Assembly (NCBI GenBank): GCA_021813585.1
Contig: JAKAJV010000079.1
Location: 1-40,191 of the forward strand
Length of the DNA stretch: 40,191 bases
Direction: 5' to 3'
Source of the DNA: Bacteroidota bacterium
GTDB lineage: Bacteria; Bacteroidota; Ignavibacteria; Ignavibacteriales; Ignavibacteriaceae
The first letter of the stretch is position 1, and the number at the start of each line of letters is the position of its first letter. Position numbers and translations under genes: made by a program. Positions 17,705 to 26,620 of the stretch are shown in pieces. The notes below the pieces were generated by a model. That model was not told where the DNA came from. It did no database searches and was given only the letters and a program-made list of their open reading frames with translations.

Positions 17705-18547
17705 ATGAAAAATAACCTATTAAGACTTTTTGTTATTCTGCCGGCAGTTGTTTTTTGCTCTAGTCTTTATGCCCAGGATGCTTACAAGCTTCAGTATAAA
17801 TTCGAGAAAGGCAAAACCTATCTTTATAGAATTGAGGCTACAACCGACATCAGCCAGGAAATGATGGGACAGGAAATGAAGTTTAATACCATTTCCAATA
17901 ACGTAGCAAGGTTTAACATAGAGAACACGGCAAACGACGGAAGCGCGGATATAATCTTCTCGCTTGATTCGGCTTATGTTAAAAGCAATATCCGGGGTAA
18001 GGATACCACTTTTAACCTTCAGGATATGATTGGCAAAAAAATTAAAATGAATGTTTCGGAACTCGGACGGATTAACACTTATACCGTTCTCGACTCAATG
18101 CAGGATAACAACAGGACTTTGTCCGTCGCACAGGAATCGAAGAACTTCTTCAGGCTGCTTAACGGAAAGGAAACCAAGGCAGGCGACAAATGGAATTCTA
18201 CCGAAGTCGACACAATAAACAATATGGGCGGCAAAATAGTAAGCAATATAGATTATGAATATTCGTTAGCGGGCATCGAGGATAAACTCGGCCATCAATG
18301 CTACAAAATCCCGTTCACAGCAAAAATAAAAATTGAAGGCAAGGGCAACATGAGCGGGATGGATCTTTTTATTGAAGGCAATGGTAAATCATCCGGCACG
18401 GCTTACCTTGATGTTAAAACCGGAATGAACGTTTATGTGGAATCGAGCGTTGATAATGAGATGACGATTGCAACCTCAGGTCAGCAGACCATGACGATAC
18501 CCATGAGCCAAAGTACCAAAAATGTTATATCCTTAATAGGCGATTAA
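17705..18547 (+). CDS. Secreted DUF6263-like protein
   Basis: A 280-residue protein with a cleavable signal peptide (cleavage near SLYAQ, residue 24). The mature part is a single soluble beta-rich domain opening YKLQYKFEKGKTYLYRIEATTD, a pattern I associate with DUF6263. Other landmarks are the segment GDKWNSTEVDTINNMGGKI and a C-terminal VDNEMTIATSGQQTM. Function is not known. A strong ribosome site (AAGGAG) precedes the ATG, and a Rho-independent terminator follows the stop. It is paired with the M28 peptidase upstream. Confidence 0.72.
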   Translation: MKNNLLRLFVILPAVVFCSSLYAQDAYKLQYKFEKGKTYLYRIEATTDISQEMMGQEMKFNTISNNVARFNIENTANDGSADIIFSLDSAYVKSNIRGKDTTFNLQDMIGKKIKMNVSELGRINTYTVLDSMQDNNRTLSVAQESKNFFRLLNGKETKAGDKWNSTEVDTINNMGGKIVSNIDYEYSLAGIEDKLGHQCYKIPFTAKIKIEGKGNMSGMDLFIEGNGKSSGTAYLDVKTGMNVYVESSVDNEMTIATSGQQTMTIPMSQSTKNVISLIGD

Positions 18548-18566
18548 TTCTGCCGGGATGTTTTTC

Positions 18567-18599
18567 AGCCGGTCAAATTTTTTTTGACCGGCTTTTTTT
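18567..18599 (+). terminator. Rho-independent terminator after the DUF6263-like gene
   Basis: A perfect 11-bp stem (AGCCGGTCAAA at 18567-18577 with TTTGACCGGCT at 18583-18593) and a five-base loop are followed by seven T residues on the plus strand. The minus-strand side lacks a T-tract, so it serves the plus-strand operon only. Confidence 0.95.
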
Positions 18600-18655
18600 G
18601 TAATTGGAAATTCTTAAAATCAACTCACAAGAAGATTGGATTATTCCATCTTTCT

Positions 18656-19345
18656 TCAATTGATGTCTTTATTGCTGGTGGAGACTGAAAAGATATCGAC
18701 GAGCTTATTGTCATCTACAATAACTGCGCTTAACTTATTACCGGTATATACCGAGGTATCGATATACAGAGCGTCGCTTCTTTTATTATAAAACACTTCC
18801 TCGTGCCTTGTATGGCCTACAACCTGCAGCTTACCTATATTCAGCAGATCGCTCCTTGTCCATAAAATCCCGTGCCGTTCAATAATATCCTTCGTTAAGT
18901 AATCCTCAATTAAAGACAGGTCGTCTTTAAACTTAGCCGGAAAAACAGATTTATAATGACTTGAAATCCCCGCATGAGAAATAAAGCAGTCTATAAGATT
19001 TAAATATAGCGGCGCTTTCAAAATAAACTCAAGGTGAGATGCAATCATGTCAAAATGATTTTGATATGAAGCGACTGTATTTTCATAGCCGTTATACAGC
19101 CAGGAAGAACCCATATCGCTTTCGGGGAAATTTACGAAGTAATAAAACATGTAATCGTGGTTGCCGGGGGTAAATACAATGTCCGATGATTTGATGAACT
19201 CTATAACTTCATAGCTAAAATTGCCCCGGTCAATTAAATCTCCGACGCTGTAAATTTTAATATCAGGATACTTGGCTTTTATTTTTTCTATTAGTTCCAT
19301 CAGCGAATAATAACAGCCGTGGATGTCACCTATAACAGCAATCAT
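18656..19345 (-). CDS. Metallophosphoesterase, serine/threonine phosphatase-like
   Basis: A 229-residue calcineurin-type phosphoesterase. Metal-binding motifs are in order: GDIHG at 6-10, GDLIDRG at 35-41, GNHD at 61-64, a His in the segment FISHAGIS (about 127-134), and GHTRHEEVFY (about 178-187). The set GDIHG/GDLIDRG/GNHD is that of PPP-family bacterial phosphatases such as PrpA/ApaH relatives. It could dephosphorylate proteins or cleave dinucleoside polyphosphates. It is convergent with the DUF6263 gene and transcribed apart from the CoA-transferase upstream. Confidence 0.88.
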   Translation of the reverse strand: MIAVIGDIHGCYYSLMELIEKIKAKYPDIKIYSVGDLIDRGNFSYEVIEFIKSSDIVFTPGNHDYMFYYFVNFPESDMGSSWLYNGYENTVASYQNHFDMIASHLEFILKAPLYLNLIDCFISHAGISSHYKSVFPAKFKDDLSLIEDYLTKDIIERHGILWTRSDLLNIGKLQVVGHTRHEEVFYNKRSDALYIDTSVYTGNKLSAVIVDDNKLVDIFSVSTSNKDIN

Positions 19346-19439
19346 AATGCAAAACTATTAATTACGTTGTTCACAATTTATAAAAGTCTGGCTGTTAAAG
19401 GAAAGGTATTATTCATTTCGGCAGCTCAAATGAACGCAG

Positions 19440-20795
19440 TTAAATATATTTATTCTCACGTGCGTACTTAAAGAGATCATCCCTAAAATCGGGATGAGCG
19501 ATATTGATAAGCGCCTTAACTCTTTCACTAACCGGCTTGCCGAAGAGCTGAGCGTAACCATATTCGGTAACCACATAATGAACATCGCCTCTTGTTGTTA
19601 TAACGCCGGCACCCGGTTTAAGATGCGGGACTATCCGCGATATTTTAAAATCCTTCGTGGTAGAAGGCAGTGCTATAATGGGCTTACCGCCTTCCGAATG
19701 CGATGCGCCCCTAATAAAATCCAGCTGCCCGCCGAAGCCGCTGTAGAATTTCGGCCCGATAGAATCGGAACATACCTGGCCAGTTATGTCTATCTCGATT
19801 GCGGAATTTATAGCTACCATCTTATAATTCTTTGCAATAACAAACGGATCGTTCACATACTCCTGCCTGTGAAATTCGATCATCGGGTTGTTATTAATAA
19901 AATTATACAGCCTCTTAGTACCGAGCACAAAGCCTGCAACAATCTTGCCGGGATGCAGCGTCTTCATTTCGTTGGTAATAACTCCCTGTTCAACAAGGTC
20001 TATAGTGCCGTCGGAAAACATCTCGGAGTGTATCCCAAGCCCTTTCCGGTCGGATAGATATTTTAATACGAAATCCGGTATAGCGCCTATTCCCATCTGT
20101 AGCGTGGAACCGTCCTCTATAAGCCCGGCAATGTTGTAAGCTATCTTTTTATTTATTTCGGTAACCTCGGCAGCGGCGTCTCTTTCGCCCTGCGGCAGCT
20201 CTGCAATTTCATCATCAACTTCTACAATATAATTTATTTTGTTAATATGAATGAAGCTGTCTCCAAGTGTGCGGGGCATGTTTTTGTTAACTTGAGCAAT
20301 AACTACCTTTGCCTTCTCGGCGCCGGTTTTTGTTAGTCCTACCTCAACGCCGAAGCTGCAAAAGCCGTGCTCGTCCGGCGGGGATACGTGAATAAGAGCA
20401 ACATCAAGATTGATGTAGCCCTTTGCAAAAAGGAGTGGAGTTTCATAAAGGAATATCGGAGTAAAATCTGCCCTGCCGCTCCTTACCGCTTCCCGGCTGT
20501 TGGCGCCGATAAAAAATGCATTATGCCTAAAGTGCTCTTCCATACCGGGATTTAGGTACGATACATCGCCAACTGCCAGCGCATGCATTATTTGGATGTC
20601 TTTCAACTCGTCTTTTCTTTTTACTAGCGCATTTATAATTGTCGTTGGAAATGCGCAGTTTGAATGAGCTAGAATTCTGTCCCCCGATTTAATTGCCTTT
20701 ACCGCTTCTTCCGCAGATACAATTTTTTGATTGTATGCTTTCAGAATATTGAAAGGGATAATATTTTTTGACTTTATTTCTTCGGTTGTAACCAT
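19440..20795 (-). CDS. Acetyl-CoA hydrolase/transferase family (4-hydroxybutyrate CoA-transferase-like)
   Basis: A 451-residue family I-type CoA-transferase. The middle of the protein carries GLGIHSEMFSDGTIDLVEQG (about 252-271), whose Glu in HSEMFSDG is the likely covalent-intermediate residue. Later are GFGGQLDFIRGASHSEGGKPI (about 354-374) and the closing TRGDVHYVVTEYGYAQLFGKP (about 401-421), both family signatures. It should swap CoA between acetyl-CoA and a short acid such as 4-hydroxybutyrate, propionate or succinate. The acceptor cannot be chosen from sequence. It lies upstream of the phosphoesterase on the same strand with a 94-base gap. Confidence 0.9.
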   Translation of the reverse strand: MVTTEEIKSKNIIPFNILKAYNQKIVSAEEAVKAIKSGDRILAHSNCAFPTTIINALVKRKDELKDIQIMHALAVGDVSYLNPGMEEHFRHNAFFIGANSREAVRSGRADFTPIFLYETPLLFAKGYINLDVALIHVSPPDEHGFCSFGVEVGLTKTGAEKAKVVIAQVNKNMPRTLGDSFIHINKINYIVEVDDEIAELPQGERDAAAEVTEINKKIAYNIAGLIEDGSTLQMGIGAIPDFVLKYLSDRKGLGIHSEMFSDGTIDLVEQGVITNEMKTLHPGKIVAGFVLGTKRLYNFINNNPMIEFHRQEYVNDPFVIAKNYKMVAINSAIEIDITGQVCSDSIGPKFYSGFGGQLDFIRGASHSEGGKPIIALPSTTKDFKISRIVPHLKPGAGVITTRGDVHYVVTEYGYAQLFGKPVSERVKALINIAHPDFRDDLFKYARENKYI

Positions 20796-20880
20796 ATTAA
20801 ACCAATTTTACTTTTGTAAGTTCTTTTGGAACATCTCATGATTAAAATAAAACTTTATTTGCGGTATCCGCACGCTCTAT

Positions 20881-22002
20881 TCAGTTTGTAGAAAAAACTC
20901 TGAGCTTTCTAAATTCCAGGTTAAAGATGTTTGCTATTGCCTCGTTGGAGCAGTAGCCTTGATACGAACAGACACCTTTTGATAAGCCGGGATCGCCGAG
21001 CAAGGCATTTGCCAGGCCGTTGTCCGCAATATTCTGAATATATCCGAGTGATGCATTATTCAAACCGTAGCTGGCGGTTTTTGCAACCAGCGCTGGCATG
21101 TTGGGCACGCAATAGTGTATTACATCGTACATATAAAAAACCGGATCGGAAATATTTGTTACATGGCTTGTCTCAATGCATCCGCCCTGATCGATCGATA
21201 CATCAATTATAACCGCACCTTTCTTCATCTTCTTTACCATATCTTCCGTAACAAGATGTGGAGTCTTTTCACCTTTAATAAGTACAGCGCCGATTAGAAC
21301 ATCGGCAAATTTAACTCCTCTTGAGATTGTATACGGATTTGCCATAACGGTTGTTATCTTTTGCCTAAAGGTTGAGTCTATTTTCCGCAGACGGCTTAAA
21401 TCGTTGTCTATTACTATAACCTGGGCGCCGCGTCCCAATGCGGCTCTAGCCGCAGTAGTACCTACAACTCCTGCACCCAGTATAACAACTGCGGCAGGCG
21501 CAACTCCCGTTATTCCGCCCAGCAGAATACCTCTTCCGCCTTTAGTGTAGCTTTCAAGATATCTTTCAGCTATCTGTATTGAAAGCTGTCCAGCAATCTC
21601 ACTCATAGAGTGCAGGACAGGCAAGCCTTCCTGGCCTTCGATCAGCTCGTATCCGATTGCCGTAATATTTTTCTTCAGCAGCTTCTCGATTGTTGATTTA
21701 TTTCCCACAGCAAGGTGAAGGAACGAGAAGAGAATCTGGTTGTCTTGAAGAAGCTCTGTTTCCTCATCGGAGAGCGGCGAGACTTTTGCAATTAGCTCCG
21801 ATCTCCGGTATACTTCTTCAGAATTGTAAACAATAATTGCACCGGTTTGGGCATAATCTTCATCGCTAAAATTACTGCCTTCTCCCACACCGCTCTGAAT
21901 ATAAATTGTATGGCCTGCCCTTATAAGAGAGTCCACACCCGCAGGAGCTAGTGCAACCCGTTTTTCTTCATAAATGTTTTCTTTTGGAATCCCTATTCTC
22001 AT
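20881..22002 (-). CDS. ald: Alanine dehydrogenase
   Basis: A 373-residue enzyme of the alanine dehydrogenase/transhydrogenase family, of normal length. Substrate residues expected for L-alanine dehydrogenase are visible: Arg15 in EKRVAL, Lys73 in AKVSPL, and His96 in HLAVG. The NAD-binding motif GAGVVG is at 176-181, and IDVSIDQGGC carries the active-site Asp. It should interconvert L-alanine with pyruvate and ammonia. The C-terminus ends in a short extension with two Cys (CSYQGYCS). A transhydrogenase alpha subunit is less likely, because no PntB partner follows. Confidence 0.9.
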   Translation of the reverse strand: MRIGIPKENIYEEKRVALAPAGVDSLIRAGHTIYIQSGVGEGSNFSDEDYAQTGAIIVYNSEEVYRRSELIAKVSPLSDEETELLQDNQILFSFLHLAVGNKSTIEKLLKKNITAIGYELIEGQEGLPVLHSMSEIAGQLSIQIAERYLESYTKGGRGILLGGITGVAPAAVVILGAGVVGTTAARAALGRGAQVIVIDNDLSRLRKIDSTFRQKITTVMANPYTISRGVKFADVLIGAVLIKGEKTPHLVTEDMVKKMKKGAVIIDVSIDQGGCIETSHVTNISDPVFYMYDVIHYCVPNMPALVAKTASYGLNNASLGYIQNIADNGLANALLGDPGLSKGVCSYQGYCSNEAIANIFNLEFRKLRVFSTN

Positions 22003-22219
22003 TTATGCTTTTCTTTTTATTTATTTATACTTAAAACTACCTATAACCGTCCAAATTTTCAAATTGCAATAAGGTCAAATTAACCTGCGCCGTCTTAAGA
22101 AATTCAGATGTCGGATGCCTGAAAGATTATTAAAATGAAGAAATCCGTTTCCTCCATTAAAAAATTTTTTGAATAACACGGATGGTATTAAACAAATATT
22201 TTGAAAAGAAAAAATGCGG

Positions 22220-23194
22220 CTAAAGAATTACCGGTGTCAATGCCTTCTTGCCCGACAGAACTGCTGCAACGTTTTTTGCAGCCAGCAAGGCCATCTCTGT
22301 CCTGGCCTCTACAGTAGCGCTGCCAATGTGGGGCAACAGAACCGCATTCCTTATTTTAAAAAGCTCTTTATTTATACCCGGCTCGTTTTCATACACATCC
22401 AGACCGGCGGCATAAATTCTTTTTTGTTTCAGTACTTTTATTAATTCTGTCTCATCTATTACCTCTCCGCGGGAAGTATTAATGAGAACGGCGCTGCTCT
22501 TCAGCAATGCCAATCTTTCTTTGTTCAGAAGATGGAATGTCTTTCCGGTTAAAGGAAGATGGACTGAAATGAAATCCGATTTTTTAAGTACGGAACTCAA
22601 GCTTAATTTTTGTGCCCCAAGGTTTTTTTCCAGGTACTCATTCTTCATATCGGAGAAATATAAAATTTTCATCCCGAAAGCTTTGGCTCTTACTGCAGCA
22701 GCAGTTCCTATCCTTCCCGCACCTAGTATTCCGAAATATTTGTTTTTAAGCTCAATGCCCAATAGCAAGTCAGGCTTCCATGCTTTATACAAACCGGCAC
22801 GGGTAAAATTCTCTGCTTCATTAATTCTTCTTGCACAGGCAAGCAATAACGCAATTGCCAGGTCTGCGGTAGAATCCGTAAGTACGTCGGGAGTGTTTGT
22901 AACGATGATATTTTTTTGAGCAGCGTATTTCACGTCGATATTATTATAACCGACTGCATAGTTGGCAATTATTTTACAGCGATTCAAACTGTCTATTACC
23001 GGAGGATCGAATTTTTCTGTTAACAGCGAAATGACCGCATCCGCGTTTACAATATTCTTTAACAGCAGGTCTTTGGGTATCGGCAGATCTTTTGAATAGA
23101 CCTTGACCAGAAAATTATTATCCCTTAGAAGCTTTATTGCAGCATCCGGAATTTTCCGGGTTACAAAGACAAAAGGTTTTTTCATTCCGTTCAT
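22220..23194 (-). CDS. D-2-hydroxyacid dehydrogenase (glyoxylate/hydroxypyruvate reductase-like)
   Basis: A 324-residue NAD(P)-dependent enzyme. The nucleotide-binding motif is GAGRIG in the segment GILGAGRIGTAAAVRAKA. The catalytic triad is visible: Arg in INTSRGEVIDE, Glu in LDVYENEPG, and His in LLPHIGSAT. Likely reactions are reduction of glyoxylate, hydroxypyruvate or another 2-keto acid. ATG at 23194 and a second ATG at 23185 are both possible starts; neither has a decisive ribosome site. It lies 18 bases downstream of the SpmAB-like gene on the same strand. The 217 bases beyond its end (22003-22219) hold only a weak long-loop hairpin (ATCCGT...ACGGAT). Confidence 0.88.
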   Translation of the reverse strand: MNGMKKPFVFVTRKIPDAAIKLLRDNNFLVKVYSKDLPIPKDLLLKNIVNADAVISLLTEKFDPPVIDSLNRCKIIANYAVGYNNIDVKYAAQKNIIVTNTPDVLTDSTADLAIALLLACARRINEAENFTRAGLYKAWKPDLLLGIELKNKYFGILGAGRIGTAAAVRAKAFGMKILYFSDMKNEYLEKNLGAQKLSLSSVLKKSDFISVHLPLTGKTFHLLNKERLALLKSSAVLINTSRGEVIDETELIKVLKQKRIYAAGLDVYENEPGINKELFKIRNAVLLPHIGSATVEARTEMALLAAKNVAAVLSGKKALTPVIL

Positions 23195-23212
23195 TAAGCT
23201 AATACAAAAATA

Positions 23213-24847
23213 TTATTGACCGAATAACATTCTGACTATAAAGATAGCGCCTAGAACTCCTGCAATGTCTGCTATCAATCCGGCTGACAAAGCATGCCTG
23301 ATATTCCTTATATTAACCGCACCGAAATATACTGCAAGTACATAAAAGGTGGTTTCGGAACTGCCGTAGAATGTGGATACCAAAATTCCGATAAAAGAAT
23401 CCGGGCCGTGGACTTTAATTATCTCGGCCATTACTCCCAGCGAGCCGCTGCCGGAAAGAGGCCGCATCAAAGCCATAGGCATAGCTTCTGCCGGCAGACC
23501 GATTAAATTTGTTATAGGGTGCAGGATATAAATCAACCAGTGCATTGCACCGCCTGCCCTAAAAATTCCAATAGCAACCAGCATGGCAACAAGGTATGGT
23601 ATTATTCTAACCGCAATGTTAAAACCTTCCTTAGCGCCTTCAATAAACTTTTCGTAAACCTTAACCTTTTTTATAGCCCCGTAACCGATAAAAGCAACAA
23701 TTAGCAGAGGTATTGCTATTGTCGAAAATATCTGTATAATATTCTTAAATAATTCGGGAGAAACAAAGCTGAATACCGACGCAATATTCTTACCGATACC
23801 GGAGTAAATTCCCGCAGCCACCAGAAGCAGTATTGCTATTACAACTGAAATGGCTTTCAGGTTGCTTTGAAGCCATGCGGAGAACTGTCCCTTTTTTATA
23901 GGAAATTTCTCAAGAGTCTTTGCTGCTGTAACGCCTGCAACCGTTGCACAGAAGGAACCAAACAGGGAGGTTCCGATTATTATTGCCGGCTCCGAGCTGC
24001 CTGCAGCAGCTCTTATCGCAATTGCTGTGGCAGGTATTAAAGTCATGCCTGCAGTATTTATAGCAAGGAAGGTACACATTGCGTTTGTAGCAGTGCCTTT
24101 GTTCGGATTCAGTTCATTCAATTCTTCCATTGCCTTTAAGCCAAACGGCGTAGCTGCGTTGCTTAGTCCCAGCATATTGGCCGAGATATTCATTATCATA
24201 GAGCCCATCGCCGGATGATCTGACGGTACCTCCGGGAACAATCTTTTTGTAAGAGGTCTTAAAGCGCGGGCAATAATTGCAATCAACCCGGCTTCCTCTG
24301 CAATCTTCATTACGCCCAGCCAGAGTGCCATTACGCCTATCAGCCCAAGAGCTATTGTAACTGCCGTCCCGGCGTATTCCAGCGCAGCGCCGGTAACATT
24401 CTTCAACTTTAAGAAAGAAACATCCTCAAGAACAACATGTGCAGCGGCAGTTGTAGGATTTATTAAGCTGTCGATTTCCAGCCTGCCTGTAAGGTCATCT
24501 TTTTCCCCGGATGCAGTAGCCATTTCCTGCCAGGTCTTCGGCTCACTGCTGCCCACCTTAAAGAAGATGGAATTTTTAGATTGGTCGGAATTAATGGTTA
24601 CTTTTGCCGGTAGTGAAATATCCGAATTAAAATTATCATTGTAGAATTTATTAAAGTCGGCTTTTTTTACTTCCAGCCTGGCGTCGTAACTTTTTTTGCT
24701 GCCGCTTTGGTAAGCAGAAGAAAATTCAATTTGAACAGGAAGCGGTTCGTTGTTCCTGAATTTGTTTTGACTTTGATCTATAAAATCGGTCGACAGGGCA
24801 GCTCCTATCCCCAAGAACAAAAGTGCAAGCCAAACATAATTTAGCAT
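23213..24847 (-). CDS. SpmA-SpmB fused nucleoside-recognition membrane protein
   Basis: A 544-residue membrane protein that joins two halves usually separate in Bacillus. The SpmA-like half (about 160-325) contains NISANMLGLSNAATPFGLKAM and FLAINTAGMTLIPATAIAIR. The SpmB-like half (about 385-540) contains the segment ending in MRPLSGSGSLG and then STFYGSSETTFYVLAVYFG. Fused SpmAB proteins are known in Bacteroidota. Between the first membrane helix (3-20) and the SpmA core is an extra 120-130-residue stretch that should be extracytoplasmic. Role outside sporulation is unknown; a transport function is inferred from the fold. GGAG lies seven bases before the ATG. Confidence 0.87.
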   Translation of the reverse strand: MLNYVWLALLFLGIGAALSTDFIDQSQNKFRNNEPLPVQIEFSSAYQSGSKKSYDARLEVKKADFNKFYNDNFNSDISLPAKVTINSDQSKNSIFFKVGSSEPKTWQEMATASGEKDDLTGRLEIDSLINPTTAAAHVVLEDVSFLKLKNVTGAALEYAGTAVTIALGLIGVMALWLGVMKIAEEAGLIAIIARALRPLTKRLFPEVPSDHPAMGSMIMNISANMLGLSNAATPFGLKAMEELNELNPNKGTATNAMCTFLAINTAGMTLIPATAIAIRAAAGSSEPAIIIGTSLFGSFCATVAGVTAAKTLEKFPIKKGQFSAWLQSNLKAISVVIAILLLVAAGIYSGIGKNIASVFSFVSPELFKNIIQIFSTIAIPLLIVAFIGYGAIKKVKVYEKFIEGAKEGFNIAVRIIPYLVAMLVAIGIFRAGGAMHWLIYILHPITNLIGLPAEAMPMALMRPLSGSGSLGVMAEIIKVHGPDSFIGILVSTFYGSSETTFYVLAVYFGAVNIRNIRHALSAGLIADIAGVLGAIFIVRMLFGQ

Positions 24848-24868
24848 CAGGCAGCTCCATTTGTTAAT

Positions 24869-25903
24869 TTATTCTTTTAGGACATTTATTTTTTTATAAA
24901 ACGGAAATGAATAATTCCCGTTCTTGTTCGCAGCAATAATCCTTATTACGTGCTCTCCTGTTGTAACATTCGATAGTCCGACAACAAGCTTCCCGGTCGA
25001 AGGCTCAAATGTATACTCATTATCCGTTACAGAGTCTATCTGAACTTTTATCTTGCTCTGGTCTATTCCCGACGAGTCTGTTAGCTCGAATGATAAATTC
25101 AAATTTTTTACTGAAAGGCAGGTGTCGGGTTCAATCATTTTTATTTGAGGAATACCCTCGCGGTAATACCGGCATAATCCTCTAAATATTCCCCAAGCTT
25201 CTATTTTGTTAAAATCTTCCAGCACCAGCCGCTTAGCTTCAAAATGATGGGTGTTGAAACTGCATTCCACAAGTACGGCGGGTATATGGGACAATCTTAA
25301 AACCGAAAATCCCATACCAGGGTAAATCATATAATCAGAATAGGTGCCGTCGAAAGAGCCGAGCCCGCCGGAATTTCTCATTGCATACGCTAGATCTCTC
25401 TGGATATATTTGGCAATATCGTGGTTGCAGGGTTCATACTCGTAATTTATATCCTTAGCGTGGTAGTAGGTGGAAGTATAGTTTGTCCAATCGTCGTTAT
25501 GCTCTCCCGGCGCGTTGTGGTGAATGCTGATAAACAGCTCGGCGCCGCTGGCATTTGCTATTGTAGAGCGGTCCTTTAGATTAACGGTTGTATCTTTTTC
25601 ACGCGACATAAATACGACGGCCCCGGCATCCCGAAGACAGTCTCTTAAGGCTAATGCAACCCGCAGGTTTAAATCGGCTTCAACCGCAATTCCGTCGTAC
25701 CCGGTATTGCTTCTATCGTTTCCGCCGTGGCCGGGGTCCAAAAATATTTTTCTGCCGTTAAGATACGGCCGGTACTTATCGATAAATACTTCTTTTGCAG
25801 AAGGCGTTCTTAGTTCAACAGGAGTATCGAAATATACATCCTTGGTAGCGGAACACCCGGCTAGAATTAAAGATGAAATAAACAGGGCAAGAACTATTCT
25901 CAA
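24869..25903 (-). CDS. N-acetylmuramoyl-L-alanine amidase (Amidase_3) lipoprotein
   Basis: I choose TTG at 25903 because GGGGG lies six bases upstream and the product begins with a neat lipoprotein signal, RIVLALFISSLILAGC. TTG at 25909 overlaps the previous stop and is the alternative. The zinc amidase domain shows FLDPGHGGND (first zinc His), EADLNLRVALALRDCL (second ligand Glu), FISIHHNAP (third ligand) and VLVECSFNTHH with the catalytic Glu. About 85 C-terminal residues form an Ig-like beta-domain (FELTDSSGIDQSKIKVQID). It should cleave the peptide stem from muramic acid in the periplasm. It follows the FMN-binding protein gene with overlapping or abutting codons. Confidence 0.9.
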   Translation of the reverse strand: MRIVLALFISSLILAGCSATKDVYFDTPVELRTPSAKEVFIDKYRPYLNGRKIFLDPGHGGNDRSNTGYDGIAVEADLNLRVALALRDCLRDAGAVVFMSREKDTTVNLKDRSTIANASGAELFISIHHNAPGEHNDDWTNYTSTYYHAKDINYEYEPCNHDIAKYIQRDLAYAMRNSGGLGSFDGTYSDYMIYPGMGFSVLRLSHIPAVLVECSFNTHHFEAKRLVLEDFNKIEAWGIFRGLCRYYREGIPQIKMIEPDTCLSVKNLNLSFELTDSSGIDQSKIKVQIDSVTDNEYTFEPSTGKLVVGLSNVTTGEHVIRIIAANKNGNYSFPFYKKINVLKE

Positions 25904-25905
25904 TA

Positions 25906-26370
25906 TCAACCCCCCGTTTCCTCAAAAGCATGGATCTCTTCGGTATCTATTAAAATTACTTTGGTAATAAACAAGTAATCAATATTGCCGCCCGACTGCT
26001 TTTTATATTTTAACAAGTAGTTGTTTTTTGCTTCCTCAATTAATTTCGGGTCGTCTACTTTTTTAACGTTCCCTTTAATGGTAATTGAAAAGATACTATA
26101 AGTCGGATCGAAATTTATGCTTTTTGTCTTTTTAATTTTGCCTTGTTTTAGGATCGAAAAGATAGCGCTGGAGTCCATCTGCAAATTATCGTAAAGCTCG
26201 TCATCCTGGTGAAAAAAAATATAGATATTTTTATCCATGTAAAGAAATGTGGTAATTAGCTGAGTAATTTTATCTCCGTCGTACGCTAAAGCAAGAACAC
26301 CTGCCTGGTTGCTGCTTAGTTCTTTTTCGATCACTTCTAAATCTCTTATCTGCGAGACTATTTTCTGCAT
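25906..26370 (-). CDS. Pyridoxamine 5'-phosphate oxidase-like FMN-binding protein
   Basis: With the ATG at 26370 the protein has 154 residues; an upstream in-frame TTG at 26385 would add five. The order of strands, the segment GVLALAYDGDKITQLITTFLYMD-like core followed by NIYIFFHQDDELYDNLQMD, and the charged turn GNVKKVDDPKLIEEA fit the split-barrel FMN-binding family. No residue set identifies true pyridoxamine phosphate oxidase, so the substrate is unknown. It immediately precedes the amidase gene. The 235 bases upstream (26386-26620) hold no gene. Confidence 0.78.
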   Translation of the reverse strand: MQKIVSQIRDLEVIEKELSSNQAGVLALAYDGDKITQLITTFLYMDKNIYIFFHQDDELYDNLQMDSSAIFSILKQGKIKKTKSINFDPTYSIFSITIKGNVKKVDDPKLIEEAKNNYLLKYKKQSGGNIDYLFITKVILIDTEEIHAFEETGG

Positions 26371-26620
26371 AGAAACTACTTTCAATTATTTATAGCTGGT
26401 TTTGAATATAAACTCATCTGTCGCCGGGCGAATATATTATTAGTCAGGGAATAATTATACCCGCATTTGATTTAGCTTTAACTGCGAATGAAACTAAACC
26501 AAGAAAACAGTAAAATTTTAATTTAACATTCTCCTTAAATATTTCATTTGAAAAATATAAAAATAGTTTGATAAAAATAAACGTAGTATTGAAAAATAAC
26601 AATTTACATTTTTAATAATT

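Noticed and set aside
22140-22200. Terminator after the 2-hydroxyacid dehydrogenase gene
   Set aside because: The only pairing (ATCCGT/ACGGAT) has a loop of nearly 30 bases and weak T content after it.
22482-22919. Plus-strand open frame of 145 residues
   Set aside because: It is the shadow of the D-2-hydroxyacid dehydrogenase, whose catalytic motifs are intact on the minus strand.
25524-25967. Plus-strand open frame of 147 residues
   Set aside because: It is antisense to the zinc amidase domain and spans its start; composition is that of a mirrored coding strand.
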